From: Luteibacter sp. dw_328
Lineage (GTDB): Bacteria; Pseudomonadota; Gammaproteobacteria; Xanthomonadales; Rhodanobacteraceae
Assembly: GCF_018449605.1 (NCBI RefSeq)
Contig: NZ_JAAVUW010000009.1
Span: forward strand, 62,001 to 126,000
Length of the DNA stretch: 64,000 nucleotides
Direction of reading: 5' to 3'
The notes beneath the pieces were generated by a model. It made no database searches. It saw only the letters and a list, made by a program, of their open reading frames with translations, and was not told the origin of the DNA. Position numbers and translations under genes: made by a program. Shown in pieces: positions 45,001 through 52,641 of this stretch. Numbering within the stretch: the first letter of the stretch is position 1; each line of letters opens with the position of its first letter.

Positions 45001-48000
45001 GGTGTTGCCGTCATACACCTTGGTCGGGTTACCGACGATCTGGCCGGTCAACTGCAGCGGATTGATCACGCCCAGGCCGAGGCCGGTCACGGTCCGCGCA
45101 AACGTGTAGTTGGACATCGAGGTGCCACCGACCGGCACGAAGTCCGACGGCTGCAGGGTGGCGGTGACATCGATGCCATTGCCGGCATTGGCGGTGGCAT
45201 AGGTGGCCGAACTCTGGCCCACCGTGCCGCCCTGCCCGGAGACAAACCCGCTGATGGAGAAGTTGCCGCCACCCAGCGTGACGGCATTCGTGCCGTCGTA
45301 GGTCTTGGTCGGATTGCCGGTCATGACGATGGTCAGCAGCTGCGGCGTGATGCTGGCCGTCAGCACGGGCGCGGCCAGCATGTAGTTGCCAGCGGCCGTT
45401 CCCGCTAGCGAGAAACCGCTGGCAGTCACGGCAAGGCCGCTGCCGACGTCGGTCTGGCCGAACGTGGCGGTGGCGCCGGCCGTGTTGAGCGTCACATTGT
45501 CGCTGCCCACCGTGCCATCCAGCGTGGCGGCACCCGTGTTCAGCGTGGCGGCTTTGGTGTTGTCGTAGATCTTGTCGTAGGCGGTGACCTGGTCGATGGT
45601 CAGCGTCTTGGGTGTGATATTCGCGCTCAGCCCGGTCGGCGCCTGCAGCACGTAGTTGCTCGCTTTGTCACCGGTCAACGCATAACCGCCGACTGTCACG
45701 CCGATACCATTGGCGACGTTGGGTCCGGCGAAGTTGCCGAAGATGCCGGTGGTGTCGAGCTCCACATGGCCACTGTCCGGCTGGATCACACCGAACAGCT
45801 TGGCGCCGCCGAGAAGGATCATGTCGCTCGTCGTGCCGTCGTAGATCTTGTTACTGGCCAGCAAACCGCTGATCAACAGCGGCGCCCGGTTGATCGTGCC
45901 CATGCCGGTGGCGACGGTCGGCAGGATGTAGTTCGCCAGATTGGTGCCCCCGTTGGCGGTGAAGTTGGTCACCGAGAACGTCGCGTTGAGCGCCACGCTG
46001 CCCGCGTCGGAGCCGGCATAGGCGATCGAGCTGGGCTGCTTCACGGTGACGCCTTGCCCACCGACGAAGCCGTCGACCTGGTAGTTGCCTGAGCCGAGCG
46101 TGGCCGTGGTGGTGCCGTCGTAGGTCTTGGTCGGATTGCCGATGATCTGCGCGGTCAGCGGCGCAGGCGTGATACGGCCGACCTTCGCGCTGACGACCGA
46201 ACCGCCCAGGGCGTAGCCGTACACGGCGATTGCGCCCGTGCTGTCGGTGATGCTGAAGTTGCCGATCGCGCCCGGCGAGGTCACCGAGATGTTCGATGCC
46301 GCGTTGACCGTCGCGTACGTGCCGCCGGTGGCCTTGGTGATCTTGTTGCCGTCGACCAGGCCGGTGCTGGTGAAGTTCGCACCCGAGAAGCTGGCGGCGT
46401 TCGTGTTGTCGTAGACCTTGGTCACCGTGCCGGTCAGGCCCGTGATGGTGAGCGACGGCGCCAGCTTGTAGAGGAAGCCGTTACCGTTGCCCAGCGGGGA
46501 GGCGCCCGCATTGGCCGCGTACTGGATGAATTGTGGGGCGAGTCCGCCGCGCGTATCCAGCGACGGGTCCGAGGAGTAGACGAGCCACTTGCCCGAGGTC
46601 GAACTCAGCGCCGCGGCGCCGGCGTTGTTGATGAAGTTGTTCGCCGCGGTCAGCGTCACGCCGGTGCCTCCGGCGATCGTGCCGCCGCCGGCAAGCGTGA
46701 TGTTACCGCCGGTACCGCCCGTGCCGTTGGCCTTCAGTACGACGCCACCCGCACCGGAAATCGCCGCGTTGACGTTAATGCCACGGTACGCGTCGAGCGT
46801 GAGCGTCGTGGCCGCGTTGTTCCATGAGATGGCCGAGTTGACGTTGATGTCGCCGACCCCGGAAGCGTTCTGGATGCCGTCGCCGCCGGCACTGTTGGCC
46901 GATGTCGTCTCGGTGACGTTGGAACCCCCGTTGAGCGCCGCCGAGATGGTCGCCGCCGCCGTCGCGTCGATGGTCAGGTCATACGGGTCGACAAGCCATG
47001 TGCCGGCCTTGCCTTGGGGTGCGCTGGCATTGATCGATGCCACACCGATATGCGCGAAGGCCGCCGAGGTTTCGATGCTGCCGCCGTTGCCGCCGTTCGG
47101 TGCGCTCGCATCGAGCGTCCCTTCGACATTCACGTGACCGGCCTGCATGCCACCGAGCAGCACGATCTGGCCGTTGTGGTTTTCCACCGTCTGCGCACGG
47201 ACGACGCCGGTGTTGTTGACCGTGCTGGCCAGCAAGGAATCCGCCGCGCCCGCCGTCATGAACACACGGCCGCCATCGGCCTGCACCAGCTGGCGGTTCT
47301 CGACGAGGTTATCCAGCGTGCTGCGGTCCACCTGCAGGTGAAGCAGCTGGCTGCCGTCGAACGTCAGCGTGACCGCACTGCCGCCGCCCATGGCGACCGT
47401 GCCGAGTTGCGCACTGATCGTGCCCTGGTTGGATACCGTGTTGCCGAGCAACGCGACATAGCCGCCGTTGGCCGCGCGGATCGAACCCTTGTTGACGATG
47501 CTGCCTTTGCCGTTACCGCTGAAGCTGCGTGAGTTCGACGAAAGCGAGTCGTCGGAGGTGTCGAGTGTGGATGCCACCAGGCCACCCACGTTCACCTGCG
47601 AGCCCTGGCCGAACAGCACGCCGTTCGGATTGATCAGCCACACCTGGCCGTTGGCGTTGAGATGACCGTAGATCTCCGACGCGCTGTTGCCGAGGATCCG
47701 GTTGACCGCGATCGCATCCCTGCCCGGCTGCACGAAGTTCACGGTCTCGTTGGGCGCGATGTCGAAGGTCTGCCAGTTCAGCGAGAGGTGCTGGCTGTTC
47801 TGGTTGATCGTGGTGATCGCACCGTTCTGGTTGATCGCACCGCTGCCGGAAACGACCTGCCCGCCGGTCTGGCCGGCATGGACGGTGCCAGCGGCGCCGA
47901 GCGCCATTGCGATGCTGGCGGCGATCGAGGCGGCGCGAAGGCCCTTCGACGCCGAAGCGGACCGCGCCGCGGGACGGCTGTTGCGAGCAAGTTCGCTGGC

Positions 48001-48054
48001 AGCGACCCACTGCGAAGTGGCGGCGTTCCAGCACAGACGGTAGATACGATTCAT
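39028..48054 (-). CDS. TpsA giant secreted adhesin with YDG/MBG repeats
   Basis: 3008 aa from the ATG at 48054, which starts an extended signal peptide of ESPR type (MNRIYRLCWNAATSQWVAA) and follows GAAGGT. A 44-residue extension upstream is rejected. The secretion domain (about 60-300) has the family motifs NWQTFDIAPNETVNF, ILGNSASEIYGHLNANGQVW and INPNGVLFGQGSQVNVGG. From about residue 500 to 2900 I count about 27 repeats of some 80-100 aa marked by K-x-YDG-(N/T), of the YDG and MBG families. The C-terminal 80 residues are non-repetitive. It is exported by the TpsB encoded downstream and probably acts in attachment or biofilm. Long frames on the other strand are artefacts of the repeats. 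Confidence 0.94.
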   Translation of the reverse strand: MNRIYRLCWNAATSQWVAASELARNSRPAARSASASKGLRAASIAASIAMALGAAGTVHAGQTGGQVVSGSGAINQNGAITTINQNSQHLSLNWQTFDIAPNETVNFVQPGRDAIAVNRILGNSASEIYGHLNANGQVWLINPNGVLFGQGSQVNVGGLVASTLDTSDDSLSSNSRSFSGNGKGSIVNKGSIRAANGGYVALLGNTVSNQGTISAQLGTVAMGGGSAVTLTFDGSQLLHLQVDRSTLDNLVENRQLVQADGGRVFMTAGAADSLLASTVNNTGVVRAQTVENHNGQIVLLGGMQAGHVNVEGTLDASAPNGGNGGSIETSAAFAHIGVASINASAPQGKAGTWLVDPYDLTIDATAAATISAALNGGSNVTETTSANSAGGDGIQNASGVGDINVNSAISWNNAATTLTLDAYRGINVNAAISGAGGVVLKANGTGGTGGNITLAGGGTIAGGTGVTLTAANNFINNAGAAALSSTSGKWLVYSSDPSLDTRGGLAPQFIQYAANAGASPLGNGNGFLYKLAPSLTITGLTGTVTKVYDNTNAASFSGANFTSTGLVDGNKITKATGGTYATVNAASNISVTSPGAIGNFSITDSTGAIAVYGYALGGSVVSAKVGRITPAPLTAQIIGNPTKTYDGTTTATLGSGNYQVDGFVGGQGVTVKQPSSIAYAGSDAGSVALNATFSVTNFTANGGTNLANYILPTVATGMGTINRAPLLISGLLASNKIYDGTTSDMILLGGAKLFGVIQPDSGHVELDTTGIFGNFAGPNVANGIGVTVGGYALTGDKASNYVLQAPTGLSANITPKTLTIDQVTAYDKIYDNTKAATLNTGAATLDGTVGSDNVTLNTAGATATFGQTDVGSGLAVTASGFSLAGTAAGNYMLAAPVLTASITPQLLTIVMTGNPTKTYDGTNAVTLGGGNFSISGFVSGQGGTVGQSSATYATANAGNGIDVTATLQPSDFVPVGGTSMSNYTFARTVTGLGLGVINPLQLTGQIVGNPTKVYDGNTNAALTASNLQVLGLLSGQSITASFSGTVPGQYDNPNAGARGATAGVLPGADFTAGSGTLLGNYILPTSYLGSGSITPAPLTGAFTVLNVGIVNASKVYDGNFNIGLLPANFTLSGWVGSDSGVVSHTINGTFGQKNVGTDLPLSAELSTADLTPGGSTNLSNYAINTPVLGIGNITPAQLTVSIVGNPTKTYNGSIDAALASGNFSVGGWVSGESGTINPSATASYDSANASALNGRTISATLTPGNYVLGNGTLLSNYNVDLVATGTGTINRAPLFVTGVFATNKTYDTTAADTLNLTRAGLAGLVDTDAGNASRVALNLSGVTGSFSQSNVGNGLTVTAAGFGITGSEAANYILQPVAGLIANITRATLTLGGVTANDKTYDGNASATLTIAGNAALDGIFAGDTVGFDGGSASGQFGTSNAGNNLGVTVGGFTLNGGSAGNYHLQQPTGLTATINPKQLTAVITGSPTKVYDGTDSATLIATDYDLQGFVGTQGASIPQSATANYVTKNVGTGLGVASTLVTSDFVANAGTDLSNYILPTTGAGNNGVIQSKVIDLTGTRVYDGTATANSSLFGVLQGVNGETLGVTGSGTLVDKNVGDEKSFFAMGSLALANGSNGGLASNYTLVGGIDWVTITPRALTADFLAHDKTYDANNAATLNGPATLDGLVGGDLVTLNNPTAAHFSDKNAGTGKTVTGDMSITGDDAGNYTFTQGTTTASIDPLHITVTATGKDKQYDATTADPGATVHSGGVIAGDTVAFGFNPATFGDKNVGNNKTVTVTGVTSGGTDGGNYVVDNTTVTTTANITPFVINLSGTRIYDGATDADASLFSSGGVLSTGFAGETLTLTGIGVTDKNVGNNKIFTLGTLNIADGGNGGLSSNYTLAGGTDKITITPRALTSTFDANDKTYDGTRAATLANAALVLANGSLTSGLIAGDHVSLTNPTVGTFDNKNVGIGKTVTGNMNIAGSDAGNYTFTNGTALADIAKFALTVGAQGKDKVYDGTTSDPGLKLTSNAIAGDNITLGDTSVAFTDKNVGNGKTINVGGISVSGGDAGNYDLQNTTTTATANITPFVINLHSSRVYNGQTDVSSLLFGSGVVNGTNGETLTLSGNSNVANKNVGVNKAFNGVGDMALGDLAGSLASNYVIGTSTLDITPLAITGAITADGKIYDATTAATTHGVLTGVIGSDVVAFNTSGLFDTKNVGTGKTVTVNGALSGGDAGNYTFTANATTTADVTPRTIVVGATADNKVYNGNDAAVATLASSGILGTDTVNFTGNPATFSDKNVANGKTVTVNGITATGTDAGNYVFNTVAQALANITPLAITLDLTAQDKIYDGTTTAVTTLVSAGVLGTDTVVFSGDPATFSDKNVANGKTVTENHIVASGADAGNYTFVNTATTTANITPLTIVVGATADNKVYDANTTANAQVGSSGVLTGDTVDFAAGSANFVDKNVANGKQVDVNGITASGADAGNYLFNTAAQTTANITPLNIVVGASASNKVYDGNNSAVATLGSTGILGTDMVNFTGNPATFSDKNVANGKTVTVGGIVGSGTDAGNYTFNNVAQTTANITPLAIVGSIVAGSKTYDGNTGAQTSGTLAGVIGGDQLGVSSSGSFADKNAGNGKTVNVAGVLTGADAGNYTLTTNATTTADVYKVVLNLDGTRVYDGGTVASSGMFGSAGVIAGVAGESLILSGQGVLASKNVATNRPLAGLGSLALNDDGAGLASNYTLVGGNHIATVTPLGISAGITADDKVYDGNTGAATHGVLNGVLGGDQVSLATHGTFSDKNAANGKTVNVDGTIAGGDAGNYTLVVNPTTTASITKRPVIVDAQGTDKFFDGNTTDRATLSSNGILPGDVIAFGAATALFGDPAVGRGKAVSVDGIYATGADAGNYAFNTSAQTTANINQSSSQGASAIALTQLDAVLGPDVIATPYGVASNVTVGPFSGNHKKTRQPIEKNIQRADFVPGLSLQVVDGGVRLPADAMQ

Positions 48055-48196
48055 TCGAGCAACCTTCGGTCGTGAGCGCGTGCGATAAGCAGAGGCGTAC
48101 CCAGCGTCAGCCGAGTCGAGATGGTTGCTATAGGGCCCCCCTGCGGGCCGCGCCGTGCCGTTTCGACACATGCGCGTTTGCGGCATGCTAGCCGAT

Positions 48197-48218
48197 AAGT
48201 GTGATGTGCATCACATTT
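48197..48218 (-). promoter_or_regulatory. CRP/Clp binding site upstream of the tpsA-tpsB operon
   Basis: The core TGTGATGTGCATCACA has perfect TGTGAT and ATCACA arms, and the 22-nt site matches the E. coli CRP consensus at 18 of 22 positions. It lies about 143 nt upstream of the adhesin start. In xanthomonads Clp binds such sites and releases DNA when bound to c-di-GMP, so the adhesin may be under c-di-GMP control. Confidence 0.7.
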
Positions 48219-48288
48219 AAGTTGTGAAGATGGTCGCGTTCTTCATGTATTTACCCGGGTGTAATGGGTGGCCAGTGACCGATCTGGC

Positions 48289-49194
48289 TCAGTGCGGGGA
48301 CGCGAGCTCGACGCAGAAGTCGACGAAGGCCCGCACCTTGGGCGGCGAGTTTTTCCGCGAGGGGTAGAAGGCGTACAAGGGAAAACGCTCCTCTGCCCAG
48401 TCCGGAAAGAGCTCCACCAGACGACCATCGGCCAGGGCGTCCTGCACGCTCACCGCGAGCACCTGCGCGATACCCGCGCCGGCAATGCACACGGCGAACA
48501 TGATTCCCGAGTCGGTGACCAGCAGGGGGCCGGTCGTTTCGACGGGCACGACCTTGCCCTTCCGGTGGAACTCCCATTCAAACGGACGCCGCGTGACCGG
48601 GTCGCGGAACTGGATGCAGCGGTGGTTCACGAGATCCTTCGGTGCCGCCGGCCGGCCATGCACGGCCAGGTAGGCCGGCGCCGCGACCGTGAGCACCCGG
48701 GTTTCGAGCAGCTTGCGGCCGATCAGCGACGACGAGGGCGGGACGCCAAAACGGACGGCCACATCGATACCCTCGGCGACGAGGTCGCCAAGCTCGTCGC
48801 GAGTGACGATCTCCAGCTCCAGGGCCGGATGGCGGGCCAGGAAGGCGGCGAGCTGCGGCGCGATGACCTGGCGAGCGAACATCGCGTCCAGGCTGACCCG
48901 GAGCCGGCCACGCACCGCTTGCGAGTCGCCGGCGGCGGCGAGGGCCGCGTCCTCGATGCCCGACAGCAACGGTCCCACCTGCGCATACAGACGCTCGCCT
49001 TCATCGGTCAGGGTCACCGAACGGGTGGTCCGGTGAAGCACGCGCACGCCCAGCCGCTCTTCCAGCCGACTGATCGCGCGACTCACCCCCGAGGGGGAAA
49101 GCCCGAGGGCGTCGGCCGCACGCGCAAAGTTGCCCGTCTCGACGACGGAGACGAGAACGCTGAGGTTGCCGAGCAGGCGGCCATCGGAGGACAT
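48289..49194 (-). CDS. LysR-family transcriptional regulator
   Basis: 301 aa. N-terminal helix-turn-helix (VLVSVVETGNFARAADALGLSPSGVSRAISRLEERLGVRVLHRTTR) and LysR substrate domain. It is divergent from the SDR at 49304 (109-bp gap) with a palindrome just before its start. It is upstream of the adhesin operon on the same strand, but the 234-bp gap with a CRP site suggests separate control. Confidence 0.92.
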   Translation of the reverse strand: MSSDGRLLGNLSVLVSVVETGNFARAADALGLSPSGVSRAISRLEERLGVRVLHRTTRSVTLTDEGERLYAQVGPLLSGIEDAALAAAGDSQAVRGRLRVSLDAMFARQVIAPQLAAFLARHPALELEIVTRDELGDLVAEGIDVAVRFGVPPSSSLIGRKLLETRVLTVAAPAYLAVHGRPAAPKDLVNHRCIQFRDPVTRRPFEWEFHRKGKVVPVETTGPLLVTDSGIMFAVCIAGAGIAQVLAVSVQDALADGRLVELFPDWAEERFPLYAFYPSRKNSPPKVRAFVDFCVELASPH

Positions 49195-49205
49195 AAGGGG
49201 ACGAC

Positions 49206-49224
49206 TCGTGATCGTGAGTCACGA
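49206..49224. promoter_or_regulatory. Palindrome upstream of the LysR gene
   Basis: TCGTGA and TCACGA flank 7 nt, and a nested GACTC/GAGTC pair overlaps it. It lies 12 nt before the LysR start, a usual place for an autoregulatory LysR site. Confidence 0.4.
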
Positions 49225-49303
49225 AAGATCTGCCTCGGCGCATATTCCGTCAATAGATCGCGGCGTCTAAGCTGTCCATCATCCCTTCCCCGGAGTCTCC
49301 CCC

Positions 49304-50008
49304 ATGAACGCCTCACACGCACGTATCGCTCTTATCCTCGGCGCGAGCCGCGGCCTGGGGCTCGCCCTGGTCGAGGAATACCTGCGCCGGGACTGGCATG
49401 TCGTCGCGACCGTTCGTGGCGACACCCCGGCCGCGCTAGCCGACCTCGTTACCGCGTCGGATGGCCGCCTTCGCGTCGAGCACGCCGATATTGCGCGTGG
49501 CAGCGACATCGATGCGCTGCGCCGCACGCTGGACGGGACGGCCTTCGACCTGGTTTTCGTCAATGCCGGCGTGATGACCCAGGCGCGCGACGCGAACGGC
49601 GCCAACATTTCCGACGAGGAGTTCGCCCATGTGATGGCGACGAACGTGCTCGGTCCAATGCGCGTGCTCGAGGCGTTCGAATCCCTGGTGCCTCGTTCGG
49701 GCACGCTGGGCGTGATGTCGTCCGGGCTGGGCAGCATCGAGAACAACGTGGACGGCGCCTGGACGGTGTATCGCGCCAGCAAGTCGGCCCTGAACCAGAT
49801 GCTGCGCAGCTTCGCCAATGCCCGCAAGGGCGACCCGCGGGCGGTGCTTGCCATCGCGCCCGGTTGGGTGCGTACGGACATGGGCGGCGCCGATGCGGCG
49901 TTGTCGATCGAGGAAAGCATTCCGCGCGTGGTCGACGTGATCGAGGCACACCGCGGCAAGGCCGGCGCGCATTACGTCAACTACCAGGGCCAGACCCTGC
50001 CCTGGTAA
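49304..50008 (+). CDS. SDR-family oxidoreductase (short, C-factor-like)
   Basis: 234 aa. Cofactor motif GASRGLG, NAGVM, Ser in MSSGLGS, and YRASK as the catalytic pair. The short length and MSSGLGSIENN region resemble the C-factor/CsgA-like SDR group. Divergent from a LysR regulator. It ends 4 nt from the convergent copB stop. Confidence 0.9.
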   Translation: MNASHARIALILGASRGLGLALVEEYLRRDWHVVATVRGDTPAALADLVTASDGRLRVEHADIARGSDIDALRRTLDGTAFDLVFVNAGVMTQARDANGANISDEEFAHVMATNVLGPMRVLEAFESLVPRSGTLGVMSSGLGSIENNVDGAWTVYRASKSALNQMLRSFANARKGDPRAVLAIAPGWVRTDMGGADAALSIEESIPRVVDVIEAHRGKAGAHYVNYQGQTLPW

Positions 50009-50012
50009 GGGC

Positions 50013-50867
50013 TCAGAGCCAGATACGGATGCCTGCCACCCAGCGACGGTCGGTGATACGACGACCGTCGTTGCGCGCCAGGTCGGCGGTGCCGCTGGTG
50101 AGATGTTCCCAGGACACGCCAACGTAAGGCGCGATAGTGCGGCGGATTTCGTAGCGCAGGCGTAAACCGCCTTCAACGCTCGACACGCCCGAGCGAAGCT
50201 GCCGCTGCTCATCGTCCTTGCCGTACGCGTTCACTTCAATCTCGGGCTGGAGAATCAGGCGCTGGGTAAACAGCAGCTCGTATTCCGCGCGCACGCGTGC
50301 GGCGGTACGACCGCCCTCCCCCGCATACGCTGTCGCTTCCAACTCGAACCAGTACGGTGCGAGACCCTGTACGCCGAACGCGGCCCAGTTTCGTTTCGGA
50401 CCTTCGCCGACATCGCGCCGCACGCCCAACTGGGTGTCCCAGAACGTCGCCACCGCGTGGCTCCAGAACAACTCGGCATCGCCGTCGCGCAAGCGGCGCC
50501 CTTCGCGATCACCCTCGCTACGAAACCAGAGCTTGTCACTGTCGTTGCCGTACCAGCCCTCGGCTTCCCAGGACTGGCCGTGACCTCCCTGCCCCGCGAA
50601 TGACTCCAGGCGATCGAGCAACAGCATGCCAACGGGGGCGGTGTCGTCCATGTCGTCCATGTCGTTCATGGCCATGCCGTGCATGCTGCTGGACGGCACA
50701 CCGTCGGACCAGTCGGGGCTGCGCGCGTCGGCGGGCGCCTTGCCACCCTGCATCGGTCCCATCGTCATGCCGGACATGGGTGCCATGTCGTGCATGCCTT
50801 GCGCATCCTGCGCCATCACCGATGCCATCGCACCCATCGTTGACAGGGCAAAGACGAAGCGCTTCAC
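50013..50867 (-). CDS. copB: Copper resistance outer-membrane protein B
   Basis: 284 aa from a GTG that overlaps the copA stop (GTGA). An upstream in-frame extension runs through copA and is not real. Signal peptide (FVFALSTMGAMASVMAQ), then a Met- and His-rich stretch (MHDMAPMSGMTMGPMQGG; MHGMAMNDMDDMDD) typical of copper binding, then the CopB beta-barrel with SWEAEGWYGNDSDKLWFRSEG. It works with CopA in periplasmic copper tolerance. Confidence 0.93.
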   Translation of the reverse strand: MKRFVFALSTMGAMASVMAQDAQGMHDMAPMSGMTMGPMQGGKAPADARSPDWSDGVPSSSMHGMAMNDMDDMDDTAPVGMLLLDRLESFAGQGGHGQSWEAEGWYGNDSDKLWFRSEGDREGRRLRDGDAELFWSHAVATFWDTQLGVRRDVGEGPKRNWAAFGVQGLAPYWFELEATAYAGEGGRTAARVRAEYELLFTQRLILQPEIEVNAYGKDDEQRQLRSGVSSVEGGLRLRYEIRRTIAPYVGVSWEHLTSGTADLARNDGRRITDRRWVAGIRIWL

Positions 50868-52552
50868 GACACCACCACTTCGCGGAACATGCCCGCTTCC
50901 ATGTGATACAGCATGTGGCAATGGAAGGCCCACCGCCCCGGATTGTCGGCGTTCACCGCATAAGTCACCTGCTGGGCGGGCTGCACGTTGACCGTGTGCT
51001 TGCGCACCTGGAAATCGCCATCGGGCGATTCGACCTCGCTCCACATGCCGTGCAGGTGGATCGGATGGTTCATCATGGTGTCGTTGACCAGACGCACGCG
51101 CAGGCGCTCGCCGCGACGAAAATGCACGGGCGTCGCCGCGGAATACTTCACCCCGTCGAACGACCACGCGAAGCGCTCCATGTTGCCGGTGAGGTGAAGC
51201 TCGATCGTTCGTCCGGGCTCGCGCGTGTCGAGCGCACCGCCGACGGTGTGAAGGTCGGCATAGGTGAGTACGCGGTGGCTGCGCTCGCGAAGCCCCACAC
51301 CCGGATCGTCGAGGTTGGTTCGCGGCATGTCGACGTGCATGTCCGTGCCCGGACCGTATTCGGTGCTTGCGTGATTGGCCATCACCATCGTGCCGCCGGC
51401 ATCGCTGTCCTCACCCATCGAGCCCATCATGTCGCGCATGGCCAGACGCGGCCGTGGATCGAGTGCCGGCACATCGGCCCGCATGCCTTCGCGCGGCGCA
51501 AGCGTGGCGAGCGCGAAACCGGAGCGGTCGATCGACTGGGCGAAAATCGTGTACGCCTTGTCTTCGCGCGGCTCGACGATGACATCGTAGGTTTCCGCCG
51601 CCGCCAGACGCAGCTCGTCCACCCCTACCGGCTCCACGTCCTGGCCATCGGCGGCCACGACGCTCAGGCGCAGTCCGGGGATGCGCAGGTCGAAGATCGA
51701 ATTGGACGAGCCGTTGATCAAGCGCAGGCGCACCCGTTCGCCGGGCTTGAACAGGCCGGTCCAGTTGCCCGCCGGCGCGGTGCCATTGACCAGATAGGTG
51801 TACGTCGCGCCCGAGACGTCAGCGAGGTCGCTGGGATTCATCCGCATACGATTCCACATGCGACGCATCGCGATAGCGTCGCCGAAGCCCTTCGCACGCG
51901 CGTCGCGCAGGAAATCGGCAACGGTGGGCTGACCATAGTTGTAGAAGTCGCTTCGCGAGCGAAGCCGGGCGTAGACGCGCTCGGGGTCTTCGTCGGTCCA
52001 GTCGCTGATGAGGATGACGTGCTCACGATCCGCAGCCTGTCGCTCACCGTCCTTCGGCGCGATGACGATCGCGCCATAAAGACCACTCTGCTCCTGGAAA
52101 CGACTATGCGCGTGATACCAGTACGTGCCTGATTGCCTGACCGGAAACCGATAGGTGAATTCGGTCCGCGCCGGTATGCCGTCGAAGCTCAGGCCCGGCA
52201 CGCCGTCCTGGTCGAACGGAACCACCAGACCGTGCCAGTGAATCGACGAGACGGTGTCGAGCTGGTTGCGCACGCGCAAGGTGATGGACTGGCCCTCTCG
52301 CCAGCGCAGGGTCGGACCAGGCACGCCACCGTTCACCGTGACGGCGGTGCGGGCGCGACCGGTAAAGTCGACGGCGGCCTGACGAATGTCGAGCGTCATG
52401 TCGGGGCCGGCCAGCTCGCCCGCATGCCGCATCGGCTCTGTCGCGGACGCCGGACGCACGACGCCGAATCCGAGCCCGACACCGGCAACCGCCAGCCCCT
52501 GAACGAAACGGCGGCGCGGTAGATGGATCGTCGGTTCGCCGTGGTCGCGCAT
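50864..52552 (-). CDS. copA: Copper resistance multicopper oxidase
   Basis: 562 aa from the ATG at 52552 (MRDHGEPTIHLPRRRFVQG), a Tat signal. An extension to 52618 lacks it at the N-terminus. All four copper-ligand motifs are present: HWHG, WYHAHSRFQEQ, HPIHLHG and HCHMLYHMEAGM. Domain order is cupredoxin 3-1-2 as in CopA and PcoA. It oxidises Cu(I) or other substrates in the periplasm. copB follows in an overlapping operon. No copRS two-component system or copCD lies next to it. Confidence 0.94.
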   Translation of the reverse strand: MRDHGEPTIHLPRRRFVQGLAVAGVGLGFGVVRPASATEPMRHAGELAGPDMTLDIRQAAVDFTGRARTAVTVNGGVPGPTLRWREGQSITLRVRNQLDTVSSIHWHGLVVPFDQDGVPGLSFDGIPARTEFTYRFPVRQSGTYWYHAHSRFQEQSGLYGAIVIAPKDGERQAADREHVILISDWTDEDPERVYARLRSRSDFYNYGQPTVADFLRDARAKGFGDAIAMRRMWNRMRMNPSDLADVSGATYTYLVNGTAPAGNWTGLFKPGERVRLRLINGSSNSIFDLRIPGLRLSVVAADGQDVEPVGVDELRLAAAETYDVIVEPREDKAYTIFAQSIDRSGFALATLAPREGMRADVPALDPRPRLAMRDMMGSMGEDSDAGGTMVMANHASTEYGPGTDMHVDMPRTNLDDPGVGLRERSHRVLTYADLHTVGGALDTREPGRTIELHLTGNMERFAWSFDGVKYSAATPVHFRRGERLRVRLVNDTMMNHPIHLHGMWSEVESPDGDFQVRKHTVNVQPAQQVTYAVNADNPGRWAFHCHMLYHMEAGMFREVVVS

Positions 52553-52641
52553 ATCGTTTTCCGGGCCCGCAACGCTGAGAAGAAGCCGAGCGTAGCGACC
52601 ATCGTCGGTGGGCGACAACTCTGGAGGAGGCTCCGTGCGGC

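Noticed and set aside
39100-46500. Regularly spaced DNA repeats that could be mistaken for a CRISPR array
   Set aside because: The repeats are degenerate, about 240-300 bp apart and encode protein domains.
39142-46827. Long plus-strand frames of up to 937 aa opposite the adhesin gene
   Set aside because: They arise from codon periodicity in the repeats; the minus strand has signal peptide, secretion domain and repeat motifs.
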